Source: Neolewinella aquimaris | Lineage (GTDB): Bacteria > Bacteroidota > Bacteroidia > Chitinophagales > Saprospiraceae | Assembly (NCBI RefSeq): GCF_014197245.1 | Contig: NZ_JACIFF010000002.1 | Span: 262,106 to 326,105, forward strand | Direction of reading: 5' to 3' | Length of the DNA: 64,000 nt | Shown: one piece after another, positions 1 to 7,989 of the stretch | How positions within the stretch are numbered: position 1 is the stretch's first letter | Layout of the letters: every line of letters begins with the position of its first letter | Position numbers and translations under genes: made by a program | The notes under the pieces: model-generated | The model's input: the letters and a program-made list of their open reading frames with translations, nothing else | Databases searched by the model: none | What the model was told of the DNA's origin: nothing

Positions 1-23
1 TGATGGTAAATGGGCATGATCGA

Positions 24-31
24 TAACTTTG
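24..31 (+). promoter_or_regulatory. Bacteroidota-type -7 promoter element TAACTTTG
   Basis: Exact match to the TAnnTTTG consensus of the Bacteroidota housekeeping sigma factor, 131 bp upstream of the enoyl-CoA hydratase start. No clear -33 TTG is visible within the window, so it is a candidate only. Confidence 0.35.
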
Positions 32-121
32 TTGCTATGACAATTGTTGGTGGCCGGAAGTTTACAAAATGGGCAGCTCACCGGTGGCGACGGTCAAGAT
101 AGCGGACCGGCGGCAACCTGA

Positions 122-139
122 TTAGCGAATATTCGCTAA
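122..139. promoter_or_regulatory. 18-bp perfect palindrome, candidate operator
   Basis: TTAGCGAAT followed by its exact reverse complement ATTCGCTAA with no spacer. It lies 22 bp before the ATG of the enoyl-CoA hydratase gene, where a dimeric repressor (for example of the TetR type often found at fatty-acid genes) would bind. The regulator itself is not in the window; the role is inferred from symmetry and position. Confidence 0.45.
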
Positions 140-161
140 ATTAGCCCAAATTCTCAGTTCC

Positions 162-929
162 ATGCCCGAATATGCCACCCTAAACGTTAGTAAACAGGAT
201 CGCCTCGCTACGGTCACCATCGATAATGGGCGGGTCAACGCCATCGACACGGCACTCTCGCGCGACCTGGAATCGGCCTTTCTCGACCTCGGTGGCGACG
301 GTACCGTGGGGGGCGTGGTTCTAGCGGGTAAGCCGCACTGCTTTTGTGCGGGTCTGGACGTGAAGATGTTGGCTACCTCCGACAAGCAGGGGCTGCGCGA
401 TTTCTTCTCCGCCTACTTGTCGGCACTGCAAACCATGGTCCGCTTCGACAAGCCCCTGGTGGCCGCCGTGACGGGCTACGCACCGGCCGGAGGAACGATC
501 ATCGCGCTCACGGCCGACTACCGCGTCATGGGACGCGGAAGCAAGCATACCCTGGGCATGAACGAGTTTAATATGAGCCTGCAGATCCCCCGCATGATGG
601 GCGATATTTTTGCTTACTACTTAGGTGAGCCGGCGGCCTGGGCCAATGTGCAGAACGCGCGTATGTACGACAGCGAAGCCTCCCTTGCGCTCGGACTAGT
701 GAATGAATCGGTAGAGGTTGAGGAAGTGATTGAGCGGGCGGAGGCCCACTGCCGAAAGCTGATGCAGGTTCACTACCCGGTCTTCAAACGCACCAAGCAC
801 TACCTCCGGCGGGGGTTGCTCGCGGTGGTAGATCACGAGGTGGAGGAGATGGTAGACACCATTGAGGAGGATTTCGACGATCCGGTTTTCCAGCAGATGA
901 CCAAGATGTTTCTGGCCAGCCTGAAGTAG
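162..929 (+). CDS. enoyl-CoA hydratase/isomerase family protein
   Basis: 255-residue crotonase-fold protein, the usual length. The first oxyanion-hole segment reads AGKPHCFCAGLDVKML (about residues 55-70) and the second GYAPAGGTIIALTADYRV (about 105-122). One acidic residue sits in the motif GMNEFNMSL (about 132-140), which resembles the LNETQLGI motif of delta3-delta2-enoyl-CoA isomerases rather than the two-glutamate site of hydratases. It therefore probably acts on enoyl-CoA esters in fatty-acid oxidation, perhaps as an isomerase. The start is an ATG directly after a strong palindrome at 122-139. It stands alone, convergent with the DoxX gene 9 bp downstream. Family is sure; the exact reaction is not. 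Confidence 0.9.
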   Translation: MPEYATLNVSKQDRLATVTIDNGRVNAIDTALSRDLESAFLDLGGDGTVGGVVLAGKPHCFCAGLDVKMLATSDKQGLRDFFSAYLSALQTMVRFDKPLVAAVTGYAPAGGTIIALTADYRVMGRGSKHTLGMNEFNMSLQIPRMMGDIFAYYLGEPAAWANVQNARMYDSEASLALGLVNESVEVEEVIERAEAHCRKLMQVHYPVFKRTKHYLRRGLLAVVDHEVEEMVDTIEEDFDDPVFQQMTKMFLASLK

Positions 930-938
930 ACCGAACCC

Positions 939-1355
939 CTACACCCGCGTGGTGGCGAACAAGCGCCGGAGCCGGTACCGGCCGCTTACGTGGGTCGCGG
1001 CGAGCAGCAAACCACCCATGATGGCCAGGTTCTTCACGAAAAAGAGGCTCTGCAGGCGGAAGGATTCGGTCCCCTCGGCCTCCACCCAAAAGTCGTGAAC
1101 AATGAAGGTGAGCGGCACCCAGTAGATGAGCAGGAGTATGGCCCCGAGCCGCATCCGGTAGCCGAGCAGGATCATCAGGCCACCAAGCACCAGCAGCAGG
1201 ATCGCGCCGTACAGAAAGAAATCCTGGTTCCAGGTGAGGCCGTAGATGGTCATTGCCTGCCGGTTCAGCTGCTCGAAAGCAAAGTAGTCGTACGCCTCGA
1301 AGAAGAAAATAAAGGAGAGGAGAATGCGCCCCAGCAGATCGAAGACATCTTTCAT
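939..1355 (-). CDS. DoxX family membrane protein
   Basis: About 138 residues with four predicted membrane helices, the normal size of DoxX proteins. Typical features are the N-terminal LLGRILLSFIFFFEAYDYF helix, a GLMILLGYRMRLGAILLLIY segment and the VKNLAIMGGLLLAA helix near the C terminus. DoxX proteins sit in the cytoplasmic membrane and are linked to quinone or thiol redox chemistry; the role here is not known. A GTG at 1361 could extend it by two residues, but that GTG overlaps a perfect -7 promoter element (1361-1368), so the ATG at 1355 is the likelier start. The gene would then be leaderless or nearly so. Confidence 0.85.
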   Translation of the reverse strand: MKDVFDLLGRILLSFIFFFEAYDYFAFEQLNRQAMTIYGLTWNQDFFLYGAILLLVLGGLMILLGYRMRLGAILLLIYWVPLTFIVHDFWVEAEGTESFRLQSLFFVKNLAIMGGLLLAATHVSGRYRLRRLFATTRV

Positions 1356-1360
1356 CTTCA

Positions 1361-1368
1361 CAAAGGTA
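1361..1368 (-). promoter_or_regulatory. -7 promoter element TACCTTTG of the DoxX gene
   Basis: Exact TAnnTTTG match on the minus strand, separated from the ATG at 1355 by five bases (TGAAG). It decides the start codon and implies a leader of only a few nucleotides. Confidence 0.6.
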
Positions 1369-1508
1369 AGCGCGTGCCTTCAACCGGGTCAACGAAAGAT
1401 GAGAAGGTGGCGCAGCGCTGAACCCGCGGACGATTTACGACAACTTTAGGACGGCCCGACAAATCCTTCCATCACCCACCGGCGTTACACCCTCCATACC
1501 TTCAGACT

Positions 1509-2471
1509 ATGCACATTCGACGATTCACGCTGGCCTTCCTGATCGTAGCAACCTTTGCGGCTGCTTCCAGACTTACCGCTCAGCGAACCGCAACGACCGC
1601 CACCGCGGCATTTCAGATTCCTACGGTTAACGATACCAGCCTGCTCTGGCGGATTACCGGCGAGGGCATCGAACGGCCCAGTTACCTTTTCGGTACCATT
1701 CACCTGATCCCGAGCGATGACTACTTCCTGGAGCCATCGGTCGTCGGGGCGATCAACGATACGGATGAAGTCCTCTTCGAGATCGACCCGCGCGAGATGC
1801 AGAACCCCGCTGCCATGATGGGCCTGATGGGCAAGATCAATATGCGCGGCGACACCAGCCTCGAGGACCTGCTTACGCCCGCCCGTTACGACAGCGTGTC
1901 CACCTATTTCGCCGCTACCGGCCTGCCCATGTTCATGCTCAATCGTATGAAGCCGATGTTCCTTTCCGCCATGGTCGGACAAGACATGAGCGGCGGCGGT
2001 CCGTTTGGGGGCGCGGGCGGCAACGGGATGCAGAGCTACGAGTTCGAACTTTCCGAGATTGCGGAAACCGCCGGGCGGCCGATCAGTGGACTCGAAACCA
2101 TGGATTTTCAGCTAAGCCTGTTCGATAGCATCCCCTATTCGGTCCAGGCAGACATGCTCTACAAGGCCGTAGCCTCGGAAACGGGCGACGAGATGAAGAC
2201 TGGCGACAGCGACCTGGAGCGTATGGTTGCGATGTACAAGCGGCGTGCGGTAGCGGAGATGTCACAACTGATTACGGACGAGAGTGCGGGGTACGGCAAC
2301 TTCGAGGAACTGCTGGTAGTTCGCCGGAATGAAAAGTGGGTCCCGACCATCATCGACCGGTTGGCCGCCACGCCGTCGACCTACGCCGTCGGTGCCGGAC
2401 ACCTGGGGGGAGCGCACGGGGTGATCGCACTGCTGCGCGCAAACGGATACACGGTGGAGCCGGTTTATTAG
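1509..2471 (+). CDS. TraB/GumN family protein, exported
   Basis: 320 residues with an N-terminal signal peptide (about residues 1-24, ending LTAQ). The family signature is clear: YLFGTIHLIPSDDY (about 57-70), EVLFEIDP (about 87-94) and the C-terminal VGAGHLGG motif (about 297-304). TraB/GumN proteins are related to Tiki proteases, in which the GTIHL and GAGHL histidines contribute to a metal site; the substrate is unknown in bacteria. A glycine-rich loop (GGGPFGGAGGNG, about 160-171) is an insertion in the middle. It is divergent from DoxX and 22 bp ahead of argB, which has its own promoter element. Confidence 0.85.
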   Translation: MHIRRFTLAFLIVATFAAASRLTAQRTATTATAAFQIPTVNDTSLLWRITGEGIERPSYLFGTIHLIPSDDYFLEPSVVGAINDTDEVLFEIDPREMQNPAAMMGLMGKINMRGDTSLEDLLTPARYDSVSTYFAATGLPMFMLNRMKPMFLSAMVGQDMSGGGPFGGAGGNGMQSYEFELSEIAETAGRPISGLETMDFQLSLFDSIPYSVQADMLYKAVASETGDEMKTGDSDLERMVAMYKRRAVAEMSQLITDESAGYGNFEELLVVRRNEKWVPTIIDRLAATPSTYAVGAGHLGGAHGVIALLRANGYTVEPVY

Positions 2472-2481
2472 TCCTGGTTTA

Positions 2482-2489
2482 GATATTTG
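2482..2489 (+). promoter_or_regulatory. -7-like element GATATTTG of argB
   Basis: One mismatch to TAnnTTTG, four bases (CCGC) before the argB ATG. The same TTTG-CNGC-ATG arrangement occurs at other genes in this window. Confidence 0.4.
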
Positions 2490-2493
2490 CCGC

Positions 2494-3267
2494 ATGATCG
2501 TACTCAAGATTGGCGGCAACGTCATCAACAATCCGGCTACATTGCACGAAAGCCTGGATTACTTCGCCAGCCTACTGGAGCCCGCCGTCCTCGTTCACGG
2601 GGGTGGACGCAAGGCAAGTCAGGTAATTACCGAAATGGGCCGTGAACCCGTCATGATCGACGGCCGCCGGGTAACCGACCTCGCTACCCTCGAAATTGTT
2701 ACGATGGTCTACGCCGGCATGCTGAACAAGGACCTGGTCGCCCAACTCCAGGCCCGCGGTACCAACGCCATCGGGCTCAGTGGAGCGGACGGGAATGCGG
2801 TACTGGCCCAAAAGCGTCCAGTTAAGGACATCGATTATGGTTTTGCCGGCGACGTGACCGCCGTGAACGCCCCCTTACTGGACGCGCTGCTCCGGCTGGG
2901 GCTTCGCCCCGTCCTGTGTCCGATCACCCACGACAGCCACGGGCAACTGTTAAATACCAATGCGGACACCATCGCGAACGAGACGGCAACGGCCCTGGCC
3001 GGTATGGAGCATGAGGTGAGCCTGCGTTACTGTTTTGAATTGCCGGGGGTACTCACGGACATTGCCGATCACGGTTCCGTCATTCCGGAGCTTACGCCCG
3101 AATCTTACGCACGGTACCGGGCCGACGGGCAGATCGCGGGCGGCATGGTACCAAAACTGGACAATGCCTTTGCGGCCCTGCGGGCCGGAGTGACGGAGGT
3201 CGTGATCGGAGACATTGCTTCGCTCAGGGAAGGTAGAGGAACCCGCATCCGGCTAAATCGAGACTGA
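2494..3267 (+). CDS. argB: acetylglutamate kinase
   Basis: 257 residues, the usual length for ArgB, which phosphorylates N-acetyl-L-glutamate with ATP in the second step of arginine synthesis in the cytoplasm. Visible motifs are the nucleotide-binding KIGGNVI start (residues 5-11), the substrate loop VHGGGRKAS (about 34-42) and GLSGADGN (about 94-101). The late motif GGMVPKLDNAFAAL (about 217-230) is the conserved lysine loop that contacts ATP. No other arginine gene is nearby, so the gene is isolated from its pathway. Its start sits four bases after a promoter-like element. Confidence 0.93.
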   Translation: MIVLKIGGNVINNPATLHESLDYFASLLEPAVLVHGGGRKASQVITEMGREPVMIDGRRVTDLATLEIVTMVYAGMLNKDLVAQLQARGTNAIGLSGADGNAVLAQKRPVKDIDYGFAGDVTAVNAPLLDALLRLGLRPVLCPITHDSHGQLLNTNADTIANETATALAGMEHEVSLRYCFELPGVLTDIADHGSVIPELTPESYARYRADGQIAGGMVPKLDNAFAALRAGVTEVVIGDIASLREGRGTRIRLNRD

Positions 3268-3269
3268 CC

Positions 3270-4124
3270 TTACTTTTCAATTCCTGCCATGCACTCTACC
3301 AGCGCCTCCCGCCAGTGGCGGGGCGTGCCGACGACCTTGGCGATTTTGGCCGTATCGAGTACGCTGTAGGACGGGCGTTTAGCGGGAGTGGGATACTGGC
3401 TGGTGGAGATGGGGCGGACATTGCAGGTAACGCCCCCGAGCTCGTGTACGGCCTTGGCCAGGTCGTACCAGGAGCACACGCCACTGTTGCTGTAATTATA
3501 GATCCCCGGGGTGGCCGTGGACACGGCCAGCTTGATGGCCGCGGCGGCCAGGTCGGCGGCATAGGTAGGTGATCCGACCTGATCGGCCACGATGGCCAGC
3601 TCGCCGCGTTCACGTCCGAGGCGAAGCATGGTGCGGACGAAGTTTTGTCCGTATTCGGCGTACACCCAGCTTGTACGGATGATGTGTGCGTCGGGATGGT
3701 GCCGCATAACCTCGTTCTCTCCCTGTAGTTTAGTGCGGGCGTATACACTGGTCCCCAGGGTAGCATCGCTTTCGCGGAGGGGCCGGTTAAAATCACCGGC
3801 ATAGACGTAATCGGTGCTGAAGTGCACAAATTTTACTCCATTCTCATGACAGGCCGCAGCGAGCCGGCGGGCACCGTCGACGTTGATGCGGTGAGCTTTA
3901 TCGGGCTCGGATTCGGCGCGGTCGACGGCGGTGTATGCGGCGGCATTAAAGCAAATGTCGGGTTGGGCTTCGGCGAGTGCCACCCGCAGGTCTTCGGGGC
4001 GGGTGATGTCGAGGCTCGACCGGTTGTAGGCGAATATCCGCCAGTCCGTAAGTGATTCTTTAGCGGCGGTGATGAGCTTTTGTCCGAGTTGGCCACCGGA
4101 ACCGCAGATCATTATTTTCTTCAT
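3270..4124 (-). CDS. rfbD: dTDP-4-dehydrorhamnose reductase
   Basis: 284 residues from the ATG at 4124. A longer reading frame exists upstream but contains the promoter element, so the shorter start is preferred. The protein begins KKIMICGSGGQLGQKL, the NAD(P)H-binding Rossmann loop of RmlD/RfbD. It has the short-chain dehydrogenase pair FSTDYVYAGD and SVYARTKLQGE (Tyr and Lys of the YxxxK motif, about residues 130-150), then TSWVYAEYGQNFVRTML. It reduces dTDP-4-dehydro-L-rhamnose to dTDP-L-rhamnose for surface polysaccharide. The other rhamnose genes rfbA/B/C are absent from the window. It converges on argB with a 2-bp gap. Confidence 0.92.
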   Translation of the reverse strand: MKKIMICGSGGQLGQKLITAAKESLTDWRIFAYNRSSLDITRPEDLRVALAEAQPDICFNAAAYTAVDRAESEPDKAHRINVDGARRLAAACHENGVKFVHFSTDYVYAGDFNRPLRESDATLGTSVYARTKLQGENEVMRHHPDAHIIRTSWVYAEYGQNFVRTMLRLGRERGELAIVADQVGSPTYAADLAAAAIKLAVSTATPGIYNYSNSGVCSWYDLAKAVHELGGVTCNVRPISTSQYPTPAKRPSYSVLDTAKIAKVVGTPRHWREALVECMAGIEK

Positions 4125-4130
4125 TGGCGG

Positions 4131-4138
4131 CAAAAGTA
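4131..4138 (-). promoter_or_regulatory. -7 promoter element TACTTTTG of rfbD
   Basis: Exact TAnnTTTG match on the minus strand, six bases before the rfbD ATG at 4124. It lies inside a longer alternative reading frame and so argues for the shorter start. Confidence 0.55.
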
Positions 4139-4186
4139 AGTATTCCGTTGGTGGGCGTGAGCGGGTCACGGCTCACCCATAAGCTG

Positions 4187-4194
4187 TACTTTTA
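4187..4194 (+). promoter_or_regulatory. -7-like element TACTTTTA
   Basis: One mismatch to TAnnTTTG, 16 bp before the ATG at 4211. Together with the rfbD element it makes this 86-bp gap a divergent promoter region. Confidence 0.3.
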
Positions 4195-4210
4195 CCGCAA
4201 ATCCCCCTCC

Positions 4211-4492
4211 ATGCGTATCATTGGTCGCCTGCCGGATGCCCGGATGCAAATCACCGTGTTCGATAACGACGGCCGCTTTCCGGTCCAGTTCGAGCTGGCG
4301 GGTATCACGCAGATCTACCGCTTTCGTAAGGGTGAACGACTAAGCAATATGGGTCACCTGCGGGACTACATCGATGAGCCCTTCCGTGCGGCCGTGCTGC
4401 GGCAATTTGGGGAGATGCAACGCATCCAGGCCGGGGTGATCAACCGAATTGAACCACAACACGAAGGCGATCAGCTGCCGGATATCATATAA
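4211..4492 (+). CDS. small conserved hypothetical protein
   Basis: 93 residues from the ATG at 4211; an upstream in-frame ATG at 4124 would overlap rfbD's start and the divergent promoters, so it was not used. The protein is soluble-looking, with no signal or membrane segment. It begins MRIIGRLPDARMQITVFDND and has a charged middle (YRFRKGERL, MGHLRDYIDEPFR). I recognise no domain. It lies 14 bp before lpxD on the same strand, so it is probably the first gene of an lpxD operon. Function unknown. Confidence 0.65.
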   Translation: MRIIGRLPDARMQITVFDNDGRFPVQFELAGITQIYRFRKGERLSNMGHLRDYIDEPFRAAVLRQFGEMQRIQAGVINRIEPQHEGDQLPDII

Positions 4493-4506
4493 GCAACCTA
4501 AAATTT

Positions 4507-5538
4507 ATGCAAATTTCTGCCGCCGCTCTGGCTAAAATGATTGATGCCACCGTCGATGGCGACCCGGACGTCATAATTACCGGTCCGGCCCGGATTGAAG
4601 AGGCAGGTGCCGGGCAAATTACCTTTCTCGCCAATCCCGTATACGAACACCACCTATACACCACCAAGGCCACTGCCGTACTGGTGAGCCGTGAATTCAA
4701 ACCGAAGACCACCATCAGCCCTACGCTGTTGCGGGTCGACAATGTCTACGAAACCGTCAGCGGCTTGCTGCAGGTGTACGAACAGACCGAGGCAGCTAAA
4801 ACCCCGCGCCAGGTGAGTCAGCACGCGAGCGTTGAAGCGGATGCGGTGCTTGGCATTAACGTCCGGATCGGCAAATTTTCCGTGGTCAGCCCCGGCGCCC
4901 GAATCGGTGACAGCACGGTCATTCTCGATCAGGTATTCATTGGCCCGAACGTCCAAATCGGTGCCGACTGCGTACTGTACCCGGGAGCCCGGGTAATGCG
5001 CGACTGCGTGGTGGGCAATAACTGTATCATCCACGCAAACGTCGTGATTGGTTGCGATGGATTCGGTTTTCTACCCGACACGGACGGCATCTACCGTAAA
5101 ATTCCGCAGGTAGGCAACGTAGTGATTGGGGACGAAGTAGAGATCGGTGCCGGGACGACCATCGACCGGGCCACCATGGGCTCTACCCACATTCGCCGGG
5201 GGGTGAAACTCGATAACCTAATCCAGATCGGCCACAATGTAGAAATTGGGTCGAATACGGTGATTGCGGCCCAGACCGGCGTGGCCGGCTCTACGAAGAT
5301 CGGCGCCAACTGCCGCATTGGGGGCCAGGTGGGCTTCGCCGGTCACCTGACGATCGCGGACGGTACGAACATCGAGGCCCAGTCCGGGGTAGCCCGCCAC
5401 ATTCGCGAGCCCAACCAGGCCTTCGGGGGATCGCCGGCTTCCACCTACCAAAACTGGATTAAAAGCGCCCTGCTTTCCCACCGGTTGCCCGAATTTTACA
5501 AGCGGCTTGCCAAGCTCGAAAAAATGATCCTGAAATGA
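4507..5538 (+). CDS. lpxD: UDP-3-O-(3-hydroxyacyl)glucosamine N-acyltransferase
   Basis: 343 residues, the usual LpxD length. The N-terminal uridine-binding domain (about residues 1-100) contains AGQITFLANPVYEHHL. From about residue 108 to 315 it is a left-handed beta-helix of hexapeptide repeats (for example ARIGDSTVI, NVQIGADCVLYPGARV, NVEIGSNTVIAAQTGVAG). The catalytic histidine is in IQIGHNVEIGSN (about residue 245) and HANVVIGCDGFGF is the acyl-groove motif. It transfers an acyl chain from ACP to the 2-amino group in lipid A synthesis. It is followed by the adenosyltransferase gene with a 4-bp ATGA overlap, so the two are cotranslated. Confidence 0.95.
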   Translation: MQISAAALAKMIDATVDGDPDVIITGPARIEEAGAGQITFLANPVYEHHLYTTKATAVLVSREFKPKTTISPTLLRVDNVYETVSGLLQVYEQTEAAKTPRQVSQHASVEADAVLGINVRIGKFSVVSPGARIGDSTVILDQVFIGPNVQIGADCVLYPGARVMRDCVVGNNCIIHANVVIGCDGFGFLPDTDGIYRKIPQVGNVVIGDEVEIGAGTTIDRATMGSTHIRRGVKLDNLIQIGHNVEIGSNTVIAAQTGVAGSTKIGANCRIGGQVGFAGHLTIADGTNIEAQSGVARHIREPNQAFGGSPASTYQNWIKSALLSHRLPEFYKRLAKLEKMILK

Positions 5539-6074
5539 AAATATATACCCGCACCGGCGACCGGGGGGAAACCGGCCTGTTCAGCGGCCGCAGGGTGAGT
5601 AAGGCCGATCCCCGCGTCGAAGCTTACGGTACGGTGGATGAGCTGAATGCCTGCATGGGATTGCTGCGGGATCACGTAGCTCCTTCGGATCCGCACGGCT
5701 CCCGCGTCCGGGCCCAACTACTTGAACAGCAAAAACTACTGTTCGCACTCGGTGCCGCCCTCGCCGACGACCGGGAGGGGAACAGCTACCAACTACCGGA
5801 AGGGGCAAGCGGGATGCTGGAAACGTATATGGATGAAATGGACCGGGAGTTGCCAAAAATGACGCACTTCGTCCTGCCTGGTGGTAGCCCCGCAGTGAGT
5901 TTTGCTCACCTGGCGCGTACCGTGTGCCGGCGTGCCGAGCGGCGCACCGTAGAGTTGGCGGAATTGGATTCCGCGATTATCGTATACCTGAATCGCTTAA
6001 GCGATTACCTGTTCGTCCTCTCCCGCTACCTGGCGCAAACCGGTAACGTCGAGGAGATTCTGTGGGAGGGCTGA
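5535..6074 (+). CDS. cob(I)alamin adenosyltransferase (PduO type)
   Basis: 179 residues, typical for the single-domain PduO/MMAB family. The diagnostic N terminus KIYTRTGDRGETGLFSG carries the ATP-binding TGDxGxT motif, followed by VEAYGTVDELNACMG. The C-terminal helix has RTVCRRAERR (about residues 127-136), the conserved R-C-R-A-E-R active-site segment. It adds the adenosyl group to cob(I)alamin to make coenzyme B12, used by enzymes such as methylmalonyl-CoA mutase. Its ATG overlaps the lpxD stop codon, so it is coupled to a lipid A gene without any obvious functional link. Confidence 0.93.
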   Translation: MKIYTRTGDRGETGLFSGRRVSKADPRVEAYGTVDELNACMGLLRDHVAPSDPHGSRVRAQLLEQQKLLFALGAALADDREGNSYQLPEGASGMLETYMDEMDRELPKMTHFVLPGGSPAVSFAHLARTVCRRAERRTVELAELDSAIIVYLNRLSDYLFVLSRYLAQTGNVEEILWEG

Positions 6075-6095
6075 GGCGGAGTTCAGGACGCCGAA

Positions 6096-6206
6096 TCAGT
6101 GGGCGGGCCTTCTGGGACCGGCGATTGCGTGGTAGGCGACGTAGCCAGCCATAGCGAGAATCGAAACGATCAGAAGGAGAATGAGGAGTAGGGCGAAAAA
6201 ATCCAT
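6096..6206 (-). CDS. small single-pass membrane protein (candidate)
   Basis: A 36-residue frame on the minus strand, starting MDFFALLLILLLIVSIL and ending GPRRPAH. It is one hydrophobic helix with a short basic tail, the layout of many real bacterial small membrane proteins. It is convergent with the adenosyltransferase gene and 21 bp from its end. No homologue is known to me. Evidence is only the coherent topology and the empty intergenic position. Confidence 0.35.
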   Translation of the reverse strand: MDFFALLLILLLIVSILAMAGYVAYHAIAGPRRPAH

Positions 6207-6340
6207 GGCGTTAGTGTTTATCCGTGTAACAATATAATGAAGTTACGAAATTTTCCGCTCCTACGCAATATAATTTACAATTTGACGTAGGCCAGAATTC
6301 GCTGTGGCACGGACTCATTTGTTAACCTACGCGGAATGAT

Positions 6341-6370
6341 CCGTTCGTATCATCGGATCACCAGTTTGTC
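6341..6370. repeat. short inverted repeat upstream of AAA+ gene
   Basis: GATCCG and CGGATC arms with a 10-bp centre, about 115 bp before the ATPase start. The 272-bp gap 6207-6478 otherwise shows only AT-rich stretches and no clear promoter match. Confidence 0.25.
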
Positions 6371-6478
6371 CCCCCTGTTTCGGGAGCATCAATTCTTATC
6401 GCCGGGGACGTCTCCGGGGGGTACAACCAATCCTTCGGACAGCCGTTTAACATTTTTCCCCATCCAACTAATCTATCT

Positions 6479-7960
6479 ATGGCCCAGGCCAAGACCCTCG
6501 GTGAGCTTAAGGCCACCGGATATACCCCCCGCAGCGTCAAGCAGGAACTGCGCGAAAACCTGATCAAGCGTCTAAAGAATAAGGAAGAAGTTTTTCCCGG
6601 CATCATCGGGTTCGACGACACGGTGCTGCCCGACCTTCAGCGGGCAATCCTCAGTCGGCACAGCGTCCTGCTGTTGGGACTGCGCGGTCAGGCCAAAACC
6701 CGCATTGCCCGCCTGCTCGTCAATCTACTCGATGAGTACGTACCGGTAGTAGCCGGTAGCGAACTGAACGACGACCCCCTGGCTCCGATCAGCCGCTCCT
6801 CCTTCGATCTGATTCACGAAAAAGGCGACGACACCCCGATCGAGTGGTGGCACCGCAGCGATCGGTACGTAGAGAAACTGGCCACGCCTGACGTATCGGT
6901 AGCCGACCTCATTGGCGACGTCGACCCCATTAAGGCGGCCACCCTGAAGCTTACCTACGCCGATGAGCGGGTGATCCACTACGGACTCGTACCGCGTGCC
7001 CACCGGGGCATTTTCGTGATTAACGAACTGCCCGATCTTCAGGCCCGCATCCAGGTATCGCTGTTTAACATCCTGCAGGAGGGAGACATTCAGATCCGGG
7101 GATTCAAGCTGCGACTGCCGCTCGACATCCAGTTCCTCTTTACGGCAAACCCGGAGGATTACACCAACCGGGGCAGCATCATTACGCCCCTTAAGGACCG
7201 CATCGAAAGCCAGATCCTTACCCACTACCCGAAAACGTTGGAGATCGCCCGCAGCATCACGGCACAGGAGGCAACACTCACCGAGGAGCAATCGAAGCTC
7301 GTCGAGGTACCGGAACTGCTCAACATAATGCTCGAACAACTGTCGTTCGCCGCCCGCGAAAGCGAGTACATCGACGAGAAATCGGGGGTATCGGCCCGCC
7401 TCAGTATTACGGCCCTCGAAAATTTGGTCTCGACCGCGGAACGGCGGGCACTGATCAACGAAGACGACCATACCGCGGCCCGAATTACCGATTTCTGGGG
7501 GGTGGTCCCGGCCATCACCGGAAAGGTAGAACTGGTGTACGAAGGGGAACAGGAGGGTGCCTACGGAGTTGCCATGAAATTGCTCGGACAGTCCATCAAG
7601 ACCAGCTTCCTCGAGCACTTCCCCGATCCGACCGATACGGTAGCCGACGGCAGGGGCGGCAGCGATCCCTACGGAGTTATTCGCGCCTACTTCAGCGGCG
7701 GCAACGTCGTCGAATTGCTCACCGACGGCAGCAACGATGCCTACCGCAAGGCCCTGGATAATGTGGCCGGGCTACGCAAGTTCGTAGACGGCCACCTCGA
7801 CCGCACCCTTTCCGAAACCGATACCTACCTGTACATGGAATTGGTGCTTCAGGGACTGGCCGAGATGGAGGTCCTCAACAAGGAAGCCCTGCACAATAGC
7901 CTCAACTTCAGGGACATCCTGGCCGACATGTTCGGCAGCGACGACCTGGACTTTAATTAG
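6479..7960 (+). CDS. MoxR/Mg-chelatase ChlI-like AAA+ ATPase
   Basis: 493 residues. The P-loop is GLRGQAKT (about residues 63-70); the pre-sensor segment IQVSLFNILQEGDIQIRGF and LFTANPEDYTNRG (sensor 1) are typical of the Mg-chelatase I/MoxR group. The Walker B motif reads IFVINELPDL, with Asn in place of the usual Asp, so the catalytic pair is N-E instead of D-E. From memory a similar INELPDL form occurs in related annotated proteins, so this may be a family trait. Such ATPases normally remodel a partner carrying a von Willebrand A domain; none is adjacent here. C-terminal 200 residues are helical. Substrate unknown. Confidence 0.85.
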   Translation: MAQAKTLGELKATGYTPRSVKQELRENLIKRLKNKEEVFPGIIGFDDTVLPDLQRAILSRHSVLLLGLRGQAKTRIARLLVNLLDEYVPVVAGSELNDDPLAPISRSSFDLIHEKGDDTPIEWWHRSDRYVEKLATPDVSVADLIGDVDPIKAATLKLTYADERVIHYGLVPRAHRGIFVINELPDLQARIQVSLFNILQEGDIQIRGFKLRLPLDIQFLFTANPEDYTNRGSIITPLKDRIESQILTHYPKTLEIARSITAQEATLTEEQSKLVEVPELLNIMLEQLSFAARESEYIDEKSGVSARLSITALENLVSTAERRALINEDDHTAARITDFWGVVPAITGKVELVYEGEQEGAYGVAMKLLGQSIKTSFLEHFPDPTDTVADGRGGSDPYGVIRAYFSGGNVVELLTDGSNDAYRKALDNVAGLRKFVDGHLDRTLSETDTYLYMELVLQGLAEMEVLNKEALHNSLNFRDILADMFGSDDLDFN

Positions 7961-7989
7961 CGTAACTTTCCCGCCGCAATTTTCGGTCG

